Shown here: piece after piece, positions 1-12,305 of the stretch
Position numbering within the stretch: the first letter of the stretch is position 1
Layout: each line of letters opens with the position of its first letter
Source: Chytridium lagenaria
Taxonomy: Eukaryota > Chytridiomycota > Chytridiomycetes > Chytridiales > Chytridiaceae
Direction of reading: 5' to 3'
DNA length: 64,000 bases
Assembly: GCA_025449115.1 (NCBI GenBank)
Contig: JAHLKC010000050.1
Location: 1-64,000 of the forward strand
Translations under genes and position numbers: made by a program
Notes under the pieces: generated by a model
The model's input: only the letters and a program-made list of their open reading frames with translations
Databases searched by the model: none
Told to the model about the DNA's origin: nothing

Positions 1-298
1 ATTCTGACCATTTGTTTCCATGTTATACAGACTTAAAGTTTGAAATCTCCCGATTTTTTTCGGAAAATCCGCCAATCATATAGTAAACATAAATTCCATG
101 CTACCCATTTGAGTCATACAATATATATTTGACACTGTTTCTGACATCTCTGCAAAATTTGAGCAAGATCTGACCATTAGATCTTGCCGCAGGACAGCGA
201 CAAGTCCACTAATTATTACTTATAAAAATTTGAAACTTCCGACGCTTGTACGTCGCTCAATTTTGACAATTTGATTGAGGGTTAAACCGGTTTCGACA

Positions 299-454
299 TC
301 GTCGCAACAAGGGCTACATTTCATATTAAGTCAAGTCACACAAAAAAATCGATAACCCTGTGGGGACCCCCATGTATCGTCGCAACAAGGGCTACATTTC
401 ATATTAAGTCAAGTCACACAAAAAAATCGATAACCCTGTGGGGACCCCCATGTA
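299..454. repeat. Exact 78-bp tandem duplication
   Basis: Copies 299-376 and 377-454 are identical by eye, each starting TCGTCGCAACAAGGGC and ending CCCCCATGTA. The same 78-bp unit occurs singly at 1168-1245 and 2810-2887 as the end of the larger repeat. The duplication therefore covers exactly the repeat terminus. Confidence 0.9.
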
Positions 455-1563
455 CCCAATCTAACTCAATTTGCCCAATAGGTTTCCGTTTACTAAGTCA
501 CATGCACTCGGGAAGTGAGAACCTAATACAGTCTACTTGTATCTGAGACTTGCATATTGTTAGGTGATCTAATATCTATATGTGTGCAAAGTATCACAAA
601 GTTCTGACCAATCATTCTCACTCAAAATCACCTCAACATTCCCGCATTTATATATACCATCCCGATTCCTAAGTACTCTGGCACGCGGGGAGGGTGGACC
701 TTAATAGAGTCACTTTGTACCACCCTTTTCTGAGTGGTGCATATTGTTCCTGGTATCGATATCTATGCTTGTGCAAAGTATCAGCAAATTCTGACCATTT
801 GTTTCCATGTTATACAGACTTAAAGTTTGAAATCTCCCGATTTTTTCGGAAAATCCGCCAATCATATAGTAAGGGTTAGGGTTATTTCCATGTTATACAG
901 ACTTAAAGTTTGAAATCTCCCGATTTTTTCGGAAAATCCGCCAATCATATAGTAAACATAAATTCCATGCTACCCATTTGAGTCATACAATATATATTTG
1001 ACACTGTTTCTGACATCTCTGCAAAATTTGAGCAAGATCTGACCATTAGATCTTGCCGCAGGACAGCGACAAGTCCACTAATTATTACTTAAGAAAATTT
1101 GAAACTTCTGACGCATGTACGTCGCTCAATTTTGACAATTTGATTGAGGGTTAAACCGGTTTCGACATCGTCGCAACAAGGGCTACATTTCATATTAAGT
1201 CAAGTCACACAAAAAAATCGATAACCCTGTGGGGACCCCCATGTACCCTTCAGTTCCTGTCGTCTGCGGCATGACCACCTTCTCCATCCTGTTTGAGTTA
1301 TTGCTTCAGTAGGGGTTCAAACCCCCTATGCGGCATTATACCTCTATGAAAAAAGGTGTTGGCGTGATGTTAGTGACCAATAAAAGCATTTGTAGAGAAA
1401 GATAGTTTAATATATGAAGATGATATTATTTATGTTTAAATTGTTCACTCTATAGATAAATGGCATAACCCTCCAACCATAATGCCCGTATAACATTGAT
1501 AATATTTAACATTCAATAACAACAACATCATCAAACCTGTTTTTCGAAATCAAACCCACAAGT

Positions 1564-2215
1564 CTCCGACTGATATACAATACACCCTTTGGGAGGCCAA
1601 AGACATTGAAATGGTAATTAATAAGGTGGTACAGACAGTTACCAATACGCTCTCAAATGCTGTTATCTGTAGCTGTGCAAAATCTGAGCATGATTTATCC
1701 GGCCGTTTTTTCAGAATTTACGTTCAAGTCACCGACTGATATACAATTAACCCTTCGGGAGGTCAAAGTCATTGAAAACATAAATAATAAGGTGGTACAG
1801 GGGTTACCGAAACGCTACAAATGCTGTTATCTGTAGCTGTTCAAATCTGAGCATGATTTATCCGGCCGTTTTTTCGGAATTTACGTTCAAGTCACCGACT
1901 GATATACCATTAACCCTTCGGGAGGTCAAAGTCATTGAAAACATAATTAATAAGGTGCTACAGGAGGTTACCGAAACGCTCAGAAATACTGTTATCTATA
2001 GCTGTACAAAATCTGAGCATGATTTATCCGGCCGTTTTTTCGGAATTTACGTTCAAGTCAACGACTGATATAGGATTCACACTTCGGAAGGCCAATGTCA
2101 TTGAAAACATAATTAATAAGGTGGTACAACAGATTATCGAAACGCTCAGAAATGCTGTTATCTATAGCTGTGCAATATTTGAACAGGATTTATCCGGCCG
2201 TTTTTGCGTTACATT
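1564..2215 (+). repeat. Tandem array, four units of about 166 bp
   Basis: The word GACTGATAT recurs at 1568, 1734, 1897 and 2063 (spacings 166, 163, 166). Each unit carries ATTTATCCGGCCGTTTTT and AATAAGGTG. Units 3 and 4 each hold an open frame of about 55-70 codons with similar peptides. Because 166 is not a multiple of 3, the frame does not run through the array, so coding is doubtful. Confidence 0.85.
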
Positions 2216-3016
2216 GGATTAAAGTCGACTAATTATTAATTAATAAATTTTTTGAACTTTGAATGCTCATACGGCAGTCAATTTTGCGAATTTCGACCGG
2301 GTAAAAAGCATTCCAGCATCGTGACGGTATGTACGACGTTTCGTACTAAGTCACCAAAAAAAAAACCCCTCGGGGACCCCTATGTACCGATTATAAAGTA
2401 CTCTGGCATGCGGGGAGGGTGGACCTTAATAGAGTCACTTTGTACCACCCTATTCTGAGTGGTGCATATCGTTCCTGGTATCGATATCTATGCTTGTGCA
2501 AAGTTTCAGCAAATTCTGACCATTTGTTTTCACGTTATACAGACTTAAAGTTAGAAATGTCCCGATTTTGACGGAAAATCCGTCAAACATATAGTAAACA
2601 TAAATTCCATGCTACCCATTTGAGTCATACCATATACATTTGACACTGTTTCTGACATCTCTGCAAAATTTGAGCAAGATCTGACCATTAGATCTTGCCG
2701 CAGGACGGCGACAAGTCTACTAATTAATACTTAAGAAAATTTGAAACTTCCGACGCTTGTACGTCGCTCAATTTTGACAATTTGATTGAGGGTTAAACCG
2801 GTTTCGAGATCGTCGCAACAAGGGCTACATTTCATATTAAGTCAAGTCACACAAAAAAATCGATAACCCTGTGGGGACCCCCATGTACCCTAACTTAAAT
2901 GGATACTTTGGCGGCAGATACAACCTTTAACTCGGGTGTGGATATGTTGGCGGTGGATACAATCTTAGACTCAGGTATGGATACACTGGCAGAACCAATT
3001 AAGTATCAACCTAACA

Positions 3017-3376
3017 ATGTTCAATCTAGCTGAACTCGAAGACGGTACCGATCCTCTACTCGTTCATGAGTATCAAACTAACAATGTTCAATCTGATGTA
3101 GCTGATATTGATGAACACCAAGACGGCACCGATCCCCTACTCATTAATCCCCAACTTCTTACGGAGCAAGTGACCAATAATCCCCAACTGGTCAATGAGC
3201 AACCGATCAATATGGACATTGACATTCCACTACTCGATACTGCCCCTACATCTGTTACAAACATACCATCCCCTATCATGGAGTTTGATCTCGACGGACT
3301 TTTTGACTGCAACGATGACCTCAATCTTTTTGAACATTTTGACATTTCGTATAACTTGTTTTTTGATTCAGAATAA
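3017..3376 (+). CDS. Hypothetical acidic protein, 119 aa
   Basis: An ATG-initiated open frame of 119 codons, rich in Asp, Glu, Asn and Leu. It contains an internal repeat in which (E/Q)DGTDPLL appears twice, about 35 residues apart, each time followed by an Asn/Gln-rich stretch. No signal peptide, membrane segment or known domain is visible. It lies directly after the repeat mosaic, whose flank also repeats a GGATAC..TTGGCGG phrase, so the frame may be a by-product of local duplication. A shorter reading frame overlaps on the opposite strand. Function unknown; a real gene is possible but unproven. Confidence 0.3.
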   Translation: MFNLAELEDGTDPLLVHEYQTNNVQSDVADIDEHQDGTDPLLINPQLLTEQVTNNPQLVNEQPINMDIDIPLLDTAPTSVTNIPSPIMEFDLDGLFDCNDDLNLFEHFDISYNLFFDSE

Positions 3377-3736
3377 ATAAATTTTGTTTTTAAAATTGTC
3401 AAAGTTAAATTCGAAACTTCAAAGTTAAATTCAAAAAATTTCGAAGTCAATAAATTTTTCAAAAAAAAAAATTAATCAGACTAACCAGCTCGGTGCTAAC
3501 CCTAACCTAACTTTAAGGCTAATGGTAGCTCCCTCAAAACACGTAACCCAGGGGCGGCCCAAACGTTTTTCTAGTAGTATTTTCGATGCTCTATCCGATG
3601 CACCTTTTACCCAGGCATGCTTTATAAGTGCAAAAGTTCGCAGTCCTAAGTGTAACATCTGGGCAGTAAAGAGACGGGTGTTTGTCGCTCCTTTTGGGGT
3701 CATCCGTGCCAGCACTTAGAAGACGACTCAAGCCAC

Positions 3737-4025
3737 CAGCATCAATCCATCCATCTAACCACCCATGCATCCATCACTCTTGCTCTACACTCTACAGTTT
3801 ATCTTTCTCATTTATTTATATGCCATCTATTGATTTTTTGTAGCCGTTCTTTTTTTTTTTCTTTCTTTTTAGATCTGTTAGATTGCCGATTATTCACCCC
3901 CACACCTGTCCACTTTGACATTCTCTCTCCCTGCCGTCGACCATGCCATCTAACCTGCCATCACCCACCCTGATGCTGCCAACACCCTGCCGTCCACCCT
4001 GCCGTCCATCCTGCCGTCCACCCTA
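3737..4025. repeat. Simple CATC/CCGTC-rich tract
   Basis: Degenerate (ATCC)n repeats occupy about 3737-3775. About 3985-4025 holds three close repeats of an 11-12 bp unit with core CCTGCCGTCCA. Pyrimidine-rich runs continue to about 4110. No gene is visible from 3720 to 5300. Confidence 0.6.
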
Positions 4026-5308
4026 GTGGTTGCCTTTTTTTTTTTTGTTTAGGTGAAATCCTTCCTTTCCAACACCAACACCACCCCCCCTCTCTTTATA
4101 TGGTAAGAGCCCTTGCATTTATACACTTTGTACATTTTTAAACAAAATGTCTTTTAATAGGTCAAGTCCATTATCCCCGTTCCTCAATGACTTTTATCTG
4201 GCGGCGCTGATGGTGTTGTCATTACCTCTCCCTTCCTCAAGTCTGTGACTTCACTGGTGGAAGGCATGAAAGGTTGGATTTTTTTTTTATAGCTTTTCAC
4301 TTTCTGCGTATTGGATATCAACTAATTTTTTTTTTATTAAAAGCCGACCGCCTTCACATTAGCATTTCTAATTATATTTTTTTTGACTTATGTAAAGAGA
4401 ATGGAGGATCCCCATTGCTTTTCAAGTTCTGGTTAAAGAGCACAGCTGATCACTGTTGCTCTTCAAGTTTTGAATATCAAGAAGCATTTTTTAGTTTTAG
4501 GGCTGGCCACCCACTTTTTTTGACTTCCCGCATAAACTTGTATTTTTTAAAAAGTAAAATTGACTTAAATGGGGAGGATGGAGATAGAAAGCAGAGATTG
4601 TCCAGTCTGTGCGTTTTTATGATCCCACCAACGCGATGTTGAGGGGGAAGAGGATCATTGTATTAATATATGTTTATTTCAAAATGAAGAACCTCTCTTT
4701 ACAACAGCCATGACCCCGCCCAATGCTTCAGTTGTACCCCCCGCTCTCAACAACACCTTCAGCAAACATCTCCTGATCTCTGTCCTGTCGCCTCTACCCT
4801 CCCATTAATAACCCAACCCTCATACCGATAATGCTCTTATTACATAAAATAGCTCACCAGCAACGGAAGTTTCATGATATAAATTTATAATATTTAAATT
4901 ACTCTCCTAATTTTAAACTTTATTGTGTCATGAAAATCACACGAGGGTGTTCCTGAGCTCTCCCTCCAGCAAACACAATCATTGTCACCCATAAGATGAT
5001 ATTGTCAATCGTCTCCAAGTGAGACTTAGTGAGTCAATTGGGAGACACTTGATGAATATGTGGGAGCTGGAAGCTGATTCACATGAGTCCTTTGAATTCC
5101 CTGTGAGAGTAAACCATTCTCTTTTAGGGAACAAAGAGGAGGAATAGTCTTAACATTGTAAGGAGGATTATCAGGAGAAGGGTCATCCATGTCCTCTTCA
5201 CAAGCGACAGATTCTGGGCAGGGTAACCCAAACACCATTCCGGTACCTGGTTTTACTGATGTATCAGTAAGCATATGAGGGAGTAATGCAAGTTGCTAAC
5301 CATATAAG

Positions 5309-6872
5309 TTGCCGGCTAATGAAGATTTGGGGCATCAGATAACACAGCTGGCAAACACCATCGCCGCGATGTCAGATGAGGTCGACATATTTGCCTTGGG
5401 CAGTATGGCCGTTTACACCTATAGGTCAGTGGATGGAGGGGAGAATAGGAAACAAGTGAAGAAGACAAGGAAAGCTTTCTTACCAAGTAACGAGAGAAGG
5501 CTTACAACAGCCTTCAACAAGATATGGGAGGTGAGAGGTAGACCGGAGGAAGCTTTGGGGATTGGTGGTATTTGGCTATATCGGAAACATATGACCCCCT
5601 ACGGGACAGCATAGCAGCAGTACGGTAAGAGCAAACTCTGACTTACTGGCTTATGATAATCGGCCGGGTTGTAAATTACTGGAAGGATGCTGCTGTGATC
5701 CCCTTTGGGAATCTAACGATTGAAGTATTTCGAAATTGGACTCCCAGTGATACGCGCAGTAGGCGTACTAGGGTTAGGAAGATTGTGGAGGTGGAAAGGA
5801 GTGAGGGTGAAAACGAGGAAGAGTCTGGGAACAGGAGGTCCAAGAGGCTTAAAGAAAAGGGTCGTATTCAAGCTGACACATCATTACCCAAAGTTGATGA
5901 GGAAATAGTACCAAAAACAAAAGGGTACACCTTGAATGGGGTTCACTTTAAGGATTCGTGGGGCTCTATGATGGATGACATACTGCATACCATGCAGTTG
6001 ATGAGGGGGATAGTAACACAGATGAGGCAGTTAATGTAGACTTATCAGAAGTATATGAGCTGTTTCCGGCCCGTAAGAGAGCAAGGTCCTGCTGAAGATA
6101 TTGGAAAAGAACAGTGATATGGCAGTAGCAGCGCTCAAATCTGTTAGTCGGTGGGGACTTGAGAGGCAAATGAAAGAATACCGAGAGCACAGTTTGGGAA
6201 TTTTTGTGAGTATGGTAAGTAGCTTAGCATTCACTAGATACATTGACTAACATTTTGGTAGTGTAATATTTTGAGAGAGAAAGAAAAAGAAGTCACGGCC
6301 TGGGGATTGCCGGAGATTTCTTCACAAGGGCGCGAGAGGCTCTCGTCGATATGGACGCTTGGGGAGCGTTAGTTGACCCCGACGGTTATATGTCACGAAT
6401 GTCACGAAGAACGAGGAGGAGATATTATCATTCCTCACCCGGAAAGCTGTGAGGAAAGGGACAGATACTGACAACATTAACTTTTGGTAAGTATGTGGTG
6501 TCAGCCTTTTGATTATCTAACCAACAACGACATAAGCACCATATGAGAGAGTGTGGGTAGGGCCGGGGAATGACATTGCTGAAACGGATGGTACTATATG
6601 TCCAAATGGTATTCACCCACATGAGGCAAATGCAGAGGTGGGTTCAGTTAATTGTTTCTTGTATATTTTAATTTCTTCTTGGTTAGATGATAAAAATAAA
6701 GGGGGGTGAAAACCTCTTTGTGAGGGCAACTAAACTTGAAAGAAACACTGAGGTGCTTGTGATGGTGGAAAAGGGGTCAGGCCCATGTAAATGCGGGTTT
6801 GCAACGCTGAAAGGAGAATCAATGAATGCAAATTTTGCCTGTAGTGAAGTTCACGTAATAAAAGTGTTGTAA
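5309..6872 (+). CDS. Probable multi-exon hypothetical gene
   Basis: Several adjacent open segments on the plus strand look coding and are bounded by plausible splice sites. They are 5309-5614 (101 codons from the listed start), 5653-6039 (basic stretch followed by SKRLKEKG), about 6038-6205 (after a probable frame break), about 6262-6370, about 6415-6484 before GGTAAGTATG, about 6540-6640, and 6687-6872. The last segments read NDIAETDGTICPNG, then KGSGPCKCGFATLKG, ending at TAA. The product contains Lys/Arg-rich segments and no signal peptide or membrane helix. I do not recognise the family. The location beside repeats makes a transposon-borne gene possible. Exon borders and the start are uncertain. 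Confidence 0.35.
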
Positions 6873-9587
6873 TTGCTCTTTTGAAGCGCGTTAAATTGTG
6901 TGAACAACCCAATGTGACATGAAGAAAGGCAGGTAACACTGATCTTTTTCGGTATCTGCTATTTTCTTGCCTGTATTTCGACGGCATGGCAGATTTCGAC
7001 GTGACAAAAACGAAAGATATACTTGCTATGAGAAGGAGTGGTGAGGGGTAAGGGTTGGTAAGGAGGCTGTTTGATAGTTGTTTAGGAGGAGACCAAGGAG
7101 GAGGTTGACTCTGGAAACGACGGATGAGATAGAGAGGCGGTTGGCGGTTGGTGGTGACTTAATGAGAGTTATGTTCGAAGAGAGCTGGTGTTGCTGATGT
7201 GACGGTAGTTGGATGAGTGGTGGTGGAGGAGCTGATTTAGGATAAAATGGTGAAGGAGGATGGTGGCAGGCTGGGAGTTTTGGTTGTGACGTGCCATGAG
7301 GTCTAAACTTATTTAGACATAACATATAAACTTAGTTGTTGTCGCCGTTGTTTTGAAACTGACACTCCTCCAATACTCATCATCATCATACACATGTTCC
7401 AAATCCTCTCCATAATAGCGTCTCAAATCCCTCCTCAATCTTATCAAGCAACGGGTTCTTGGTCATTTCCTTCGACGTCTCTGCCATGCTCGCCGAAAAA
7501 TAACCTGTACTTTATTCCGACGAGGAGGAGACGACAGACTATAGGGTGTTGAAGATCGATGGTGCGTTGATCGTGTGCGCGACAACGAGAAGTTAAAATG
7601 GGTTAGGGGTGTGTATGGGCCAATTGTTAATTACTTTGGAATAATGATTGCTGCGGATATCGAGGGTGAGACAGGTGATGGCTAATGGTGGGGAGTTGGC
7701 GCAGATGTAGTGGTCCATGTCAAGGATTAGGCAGATCTTTCCTTTAAAGGATGAGGAGGATGTACCAGGGAAGTTCAACACGTCCCAACACCGCATCCTC
7801 CCGATAATCCTTCTTCTCCACCTCATAAAGTGGATGGGGTGCTGGAGGGGGTCAGTGTGGGGGTTTGTGCGGAATTTGGCTGCCGCACCAGGCCGGACAA
7901 GCAAATCAAATCATACAACTAATACTGTATTTATAGGTGACAATTTATTTGTTATCTTGGGGGTGGGGGGTGGGTGGCCAGCCCAAATCCCCTCTTGAAT
8001 CTTGTGGGTACCCAGGACTTGAGGAGCTCATTAACAGAACTTGAAGGGCCATGGTGATCAGCCATGCTCTTAATGTAATCTGTAGGAATATACCATCAAA
8101 AACATCAAAATCATAATAAAACTCACAGCAAAATCACCCACATTTCTGCAGATGCATTCAAGCTGTAAATGGGGCTATAGATAGATAGGAGGGGGTGTTA
8201 GTGCTATGTGGCGCATATAAAAAATAAAAGTTAGCCTACAAGCTTACCCCGTCCAGGTCAACCAAGCCTCTGAGAAGCACACAGCTTCAGCCAAAATTTT
8301 AAAAAGATCTGAGAAAAGCTAATTAAAATGTTTGAAGGCGTCAAAAAAAAAAAAAAAAAACTTTTTTAAAAGGGGGGAAACTTCCGTATATGTAATATAA
8401 CTTCACCTTGCAGGCTTTAATTGGGAACAAAAATGCAATACAGCAGGCTATATAATCATTGTCAATACAGTAAGCCCAGAAAATAATAAGTTTATAAAAA
8501 AATGGCATACCTGCATCTATAGAATGCTATTAGAAATAAATGTTGAGCACCCACAGTGGTTACTCATCACCGACAAGGTGATTAATCTCACCAACCCACA
8601 GACTCATAAACCCACAGAACTCATAACAACAGCCAGTGAAGACCGCTCTCTCTCCGTTTAAACCCTGAGTCCTTTAGCTGGGGTGTGCATGATAGAAATC
8701 AACCCCATATTTGCATAGAGTGAGCAACAGTCAAAAAGGCTGCAGGTATGCAAGCACAACGCAGACGTGAAAGGCACTTTTAGCGACATCAGGGGTAGCA
8801 AGCCCCATGTAGATGTGCCACTAGTGTCCTTGGATCCTCACATTGCGCTCAACTCAGTCTACAGGGGGGTTAATCCAGGGAGAGAAGTCTTCTTAGAGGG
8901 TTTGAACCTCCCAAAAAGCGGAAAAGATTGGGGTAAGGTGAGTCACTCAAGGAAATCGTTGTTTGACACTGGGTGGATGAGGCCTTTCCACACAATCACC
9001 GTCCAATCTCCACTGCATTTTCATGACGGTCTCCACCATTACCATCACCATTCATATCATTTGACGACATCGAAATAAACGTTCCGGAAAACAATCTGTC
9101 AACTGCGGGATTTCAACTTCACATACACATGACCACCACCTGTCCTTTGAAAAAGTAAAAAAAAATTAAAATAGTTTCAATAAATCAAAGCTTGGTCATT
9201 GGCAAATCAGTATAATAAAGAAAAGAAGCCAGAGAACAGTCAAAAACAAAAGATGTGTAGTCCTATAACTAAAACAAAGACAAAGAATGGGAATAGCACT
9301 CCACCCCCTCAAAATAATCATTCAACAAATTCAGAACTTCCATCGGCCCAACCCAGCAGGCCGTAAGCCATGATGCTAATTGGCTACTGTAGCCTGATTA
9401 GCGTTGTCCCAATTAGATATTTTGACTTCAAATTCCATGTAATCTGGGATACAAGTAGCATGGGGGTGCTGAGCAGAAATCAGTACTGAGGAGGTATCCA
9501 AATTGGGGACGCTGTAGGCAGCAAAGAAACTTTGTGCTGATGGACATGTCATGCTAAGAACCCTAAACTTTGTGCTGATGTATCATG
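6873..9587. other. Gene-poor stretch
   Basis: Short open frames on both strands (for example 7593-7904 minus and 8767-9078 plus) show no recognisable domain and overlap one another. Poly-A/T runs occur near 8343-8360 and 9160. I can support no gene here. Confidence 0.4.
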
Positions 9588-9974
9588 CTAAAAGTTGGCG
9601 TAAAGGATGGTGTGGAGTTTGGGAAAGTAACTTGCGTTGCTGTGAGAGCTACTTGGTTTAATGCTTCCGGAGTCAATCTTTGTTTGATTAGAGGCCATGC
9701 GAGCAACAATGGTCTTTTTCTCATCCGTTACTGCCTTCTTTGCATCTGGGCTTTCAAATGGCTGATCTAGGCGCGTTTGTATTTCAGCCAAACGCATAGA
9801 ATGGGCCTTCAAAGATGCAGCATCCAACACGAAAGAGGTCTTGAATGTTGTGAGTTTTGCGCGGAGTGTAGCGAGTTCAGCTGTGAGTGAAGTCACTTGG
9901 GCCTGTTGCTCTTGTTCGACCTGAACTTCCTCAGCGCGGGCTGCAAGGGCAGTTGCGCTTTGGGGAACCCGTTA
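9588..9974 (-). CDS. Coiled-coil protein fragment
   Basis: A minus-strand open frame of about 128 codons, closed upstream by a stop near 9975. It is rich in Ala, Glu, Gln, Lys and Leu with heptad-like spacing (QVEQEQQAQVTSLTAELATL), typical of a coiled coil. The C-terminal third turns Ser/His-rich. There is no convincing ATG at the upstream end, so this would be one exon of a larger gene or a decayed fragment. Coiled coils are poor guides to family, so no function is proposed. Confidence 0.3.
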
Positions 9975-9989
9975 AGGTCCACTGGGACA

Positions 9990-12301
9990 TCAGAGGTTAA
10001 CATGGGATAGTTCTAGTAGTGGTGACGTGGATAAAAAAAAATGAGGAAAGACATATAGAGAGAAACTGGGAAAGAGCAAGTGATGTATTATACAGGGGGG
10101 CAAAGTGAAGTAAATAAAGGTGAAGTTCTTCAGAAAAAAAATGAAGACGGATGTCTTCAATGATGGAGTGTAGTCCTCTGAGTCTGGACACTGGGAGAAA
10201 GATGGACGTTGCTGAAAACTGAGTGTAGTCCTCTGAGTCTGGACACTGGGAGAAAGATGGACGTTGCTGAGAACTGAGATGTATTCTGATGTGATACAAA
10301 GAGTGGGGCACATGTAAATATACATGGAATGGAGTGTTCCCACAACATAGGCTTTTTACTCTTGTCCATTTAATTGTGGTGGTCAAATAGTTGTTCTGGT
10401 CGTTTATCTATTTTTATTTGCGTTTATACCTTTTGTGTTTATTTCTTTTACCATTTTCACTCTCGTCCTTTTTATTGTGGTTACTTGTTAGTGCCACATT
10501 CAAATTGATAAAATTAAGTGAGATTAAAAAAGGGAAAACAGGTTACGGTAAAAAAAAATCTTACCATAGGACGCTCATTGCAAAACCCAAGGTCTCAATT
10601 CATGTAAGTCTTATTTAGCTTTGCCTTGATATGGTCTTCCCAACCATCATTTCCTGATGGTCATACAAGGCTACATCTCTGCCCAAAACTGAAAAGACGC
10701 AATTAAGTCTGGTCAATATTCTTGAGAGATCTTGTTCTAATTTAACTATCTTTGAATTCAGTCATCATTCTTTAAAGGCTGTTGCTTTGTTGTTAGCTAT
10801 TTGTTTGCTCTTTATTACCCTTGTACATGCAAAGAAGGAATAAGATTATACATTGCAGAACATGGGGTTTGTTCTTTATTACCTTGTACATGCCAATATT
10901 TTTCCTCCCCATAGTAACCCACATATGGCTCTCAAGGAAACTAAATTTGAATTTCAGTTCCTCTGCCAAAAATTAAGTAGACCAAAAATCCCAAGCCAAT
11001 GATTAAATCAGATTAAGTAAACAACATAACCAAGCCTAATACAACAAAAAAATAAAACAAATATAAGACTACTACAATTAAACAAATAAAATAAATAAAA
11101 GACTCATACCAAAAAAAAAAAAAGGATATTTAATACCATAAATCAAATAAATAAAAAAAATTATAACATATGTAAGAAAGGAAATCAATAAAAAAATAGA
11201 AAAATTAATTCCAACGGATTACCCTCAATGAATTTCATTCAACCACTTGTCTCTAACCCAACATACACGAAACACGATATGACGGGATTCCAATACAAAT
11301 AGGTGTCAGCACTTTAAAGAAAATCTTTCGTGTAAAAAGTTCCTTCCATTGCAAAGTTTTCCAACAAACTGCTGATGCCAATAAAATTGAGTAGAGAACC
11401 CTGTGGCTTTCTCGTGAATTCCCTCGTATCCTCACCTTTTCTCCTTGGAGAGCTTATCCACGAGACCACCAAATTCCCCTGTTATCAAAAGAAACCTCGT
11501 CCAGAAAGACAAGGTTCTCGGGGTCCACTTGAGCAAAGTTACCTCTTGCATGAATCGTAACGTGTCAGCTTGATTGATGTTGATAGTCTCCTCTCAAGTA
11601 TCTTAATGTTTAATAAAGAAACGAATCTTATGAGAAAAATAAAGCACAGTTTACTTACTTTCCATACTAATCCATATTTCCTTGTTATTCTCCATACGGA
11701 AGTTACACTGACAGTTTCCATCGCTCTGCAAGGGTTAGGTTACAGAGCCTTTGTCCATGCTGCATCCGCGTTAAGTACATCATTTAATGCATTCAAGCGC
11801 AGAAGTAGTTTCATGCTGAAAACAGAACAAACAGTATACAGCCGCAAATAGCCGGTGTACAACAGAATTTTTGTGCAACAAAGATATTTACTAATGCTTC
11901 CGGCTATTTACTGCCGTTTTTGTAAAACCATTGATTAAACTACATTCCTAATGTATTTTGGTAACCATAAACGGCCGTATGTTTACGATATCGTCATGAA
12001 AACCAACGAAGTTTTTTTAGTTGTCGTCGGTTTTGACCTTGGTATTTATCCCATAGATTTACGTTCACCTCAAAGACCTAGAAGGCCCTCTGGCTGAGCT
12101 TTCACCAACCCCTTTTATTATCTATAGTGTATTGAATGTTGCCAGCGGGTGCTCAGGTGATGGCGTCGCCGGGAGAGACCGCAACCCAGACCAAGATGAA
12201 CTCCTAAGAAGGTATGAGCAGTAGAATACGCCTTACTTGCATGATTCCTTCGAGGGTCTGGTCGGAGAACCACGTCTGTCTGTTGCTATATTGTTGACGA
12301 C
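9990..12301. other. AT-rich gene-poor flank of the retrotransposon
   Basis: Poly-A-rich DNA with many AAATAAA-like words around 11000-11200. Several short open frames on both strands (10391-10618, 11253-11435, 11570-11851) lack recognisable content. No gene is supported. Confidence 0.4.
10166..10275. repeat. 55-bp tandem duplication
   Basis: The unit beginning GAGTGTAGTCCTCTGAG starts at 10166 and again at 10221. The two copies are near-identical, with GAAAACT versus GAGAACT at the end. Confidence 0.85.
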
Positions 12302-12305
12302 ATAT
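12302..12305. other. Target-site duplication, left copy
   Basis: ATAT directly precedes the TG that opens the left LTR and matches ATAT at 27989-27992 directly after the right LTR. A 5-bp duplication is excluded by mismatch on both sides. Confidence 0.75.

Larger units (their letters stand above)
1..2887. repeat. Mosaic of dispersed repeats
   Basis: A block of about 375 bp occurs near 1-376, 884-1245 and 2515-2887, with a truncated copy at about 788-870. It runs from a segment beginning TTCTGACCATTTGTTT to one ending GTGGGGACCCCCATGTA. An upstream extension containing GAGGGTGGACCTTAATAGAG is shared by about 672-790 and 2396-2515. A diverged copy of the tail, ending CTCGGGGACCCCTATGTACC, lies at about 2222-2388. 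No transposase or reverse transcriptase is visible, so this is either a non-autonomous element family or subtelomere-like satellite. Short ORFs here lie inside repeats and are not called as genes. Confidence 0.8.

Noticed and set aside
868..884. Telomere-like GGGTTAGGGTTA
   Set aside because: Only two units at the junction of two repeat blocks, with no longer array. It could mark an old end-joining event but is not a telomere.
1564..2215. CRISPR-like array
   Set aside because: The periodic units are repeats throughout with no distinct spacers, and the genome is eukaryotic.
3476..3719. Overlapping open frames on both strands (65 and 79 codons)
   Set aside because: Open in both directions by chance or as part of a repeat. 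No start context, neighbours or recognisable motif decide for either.
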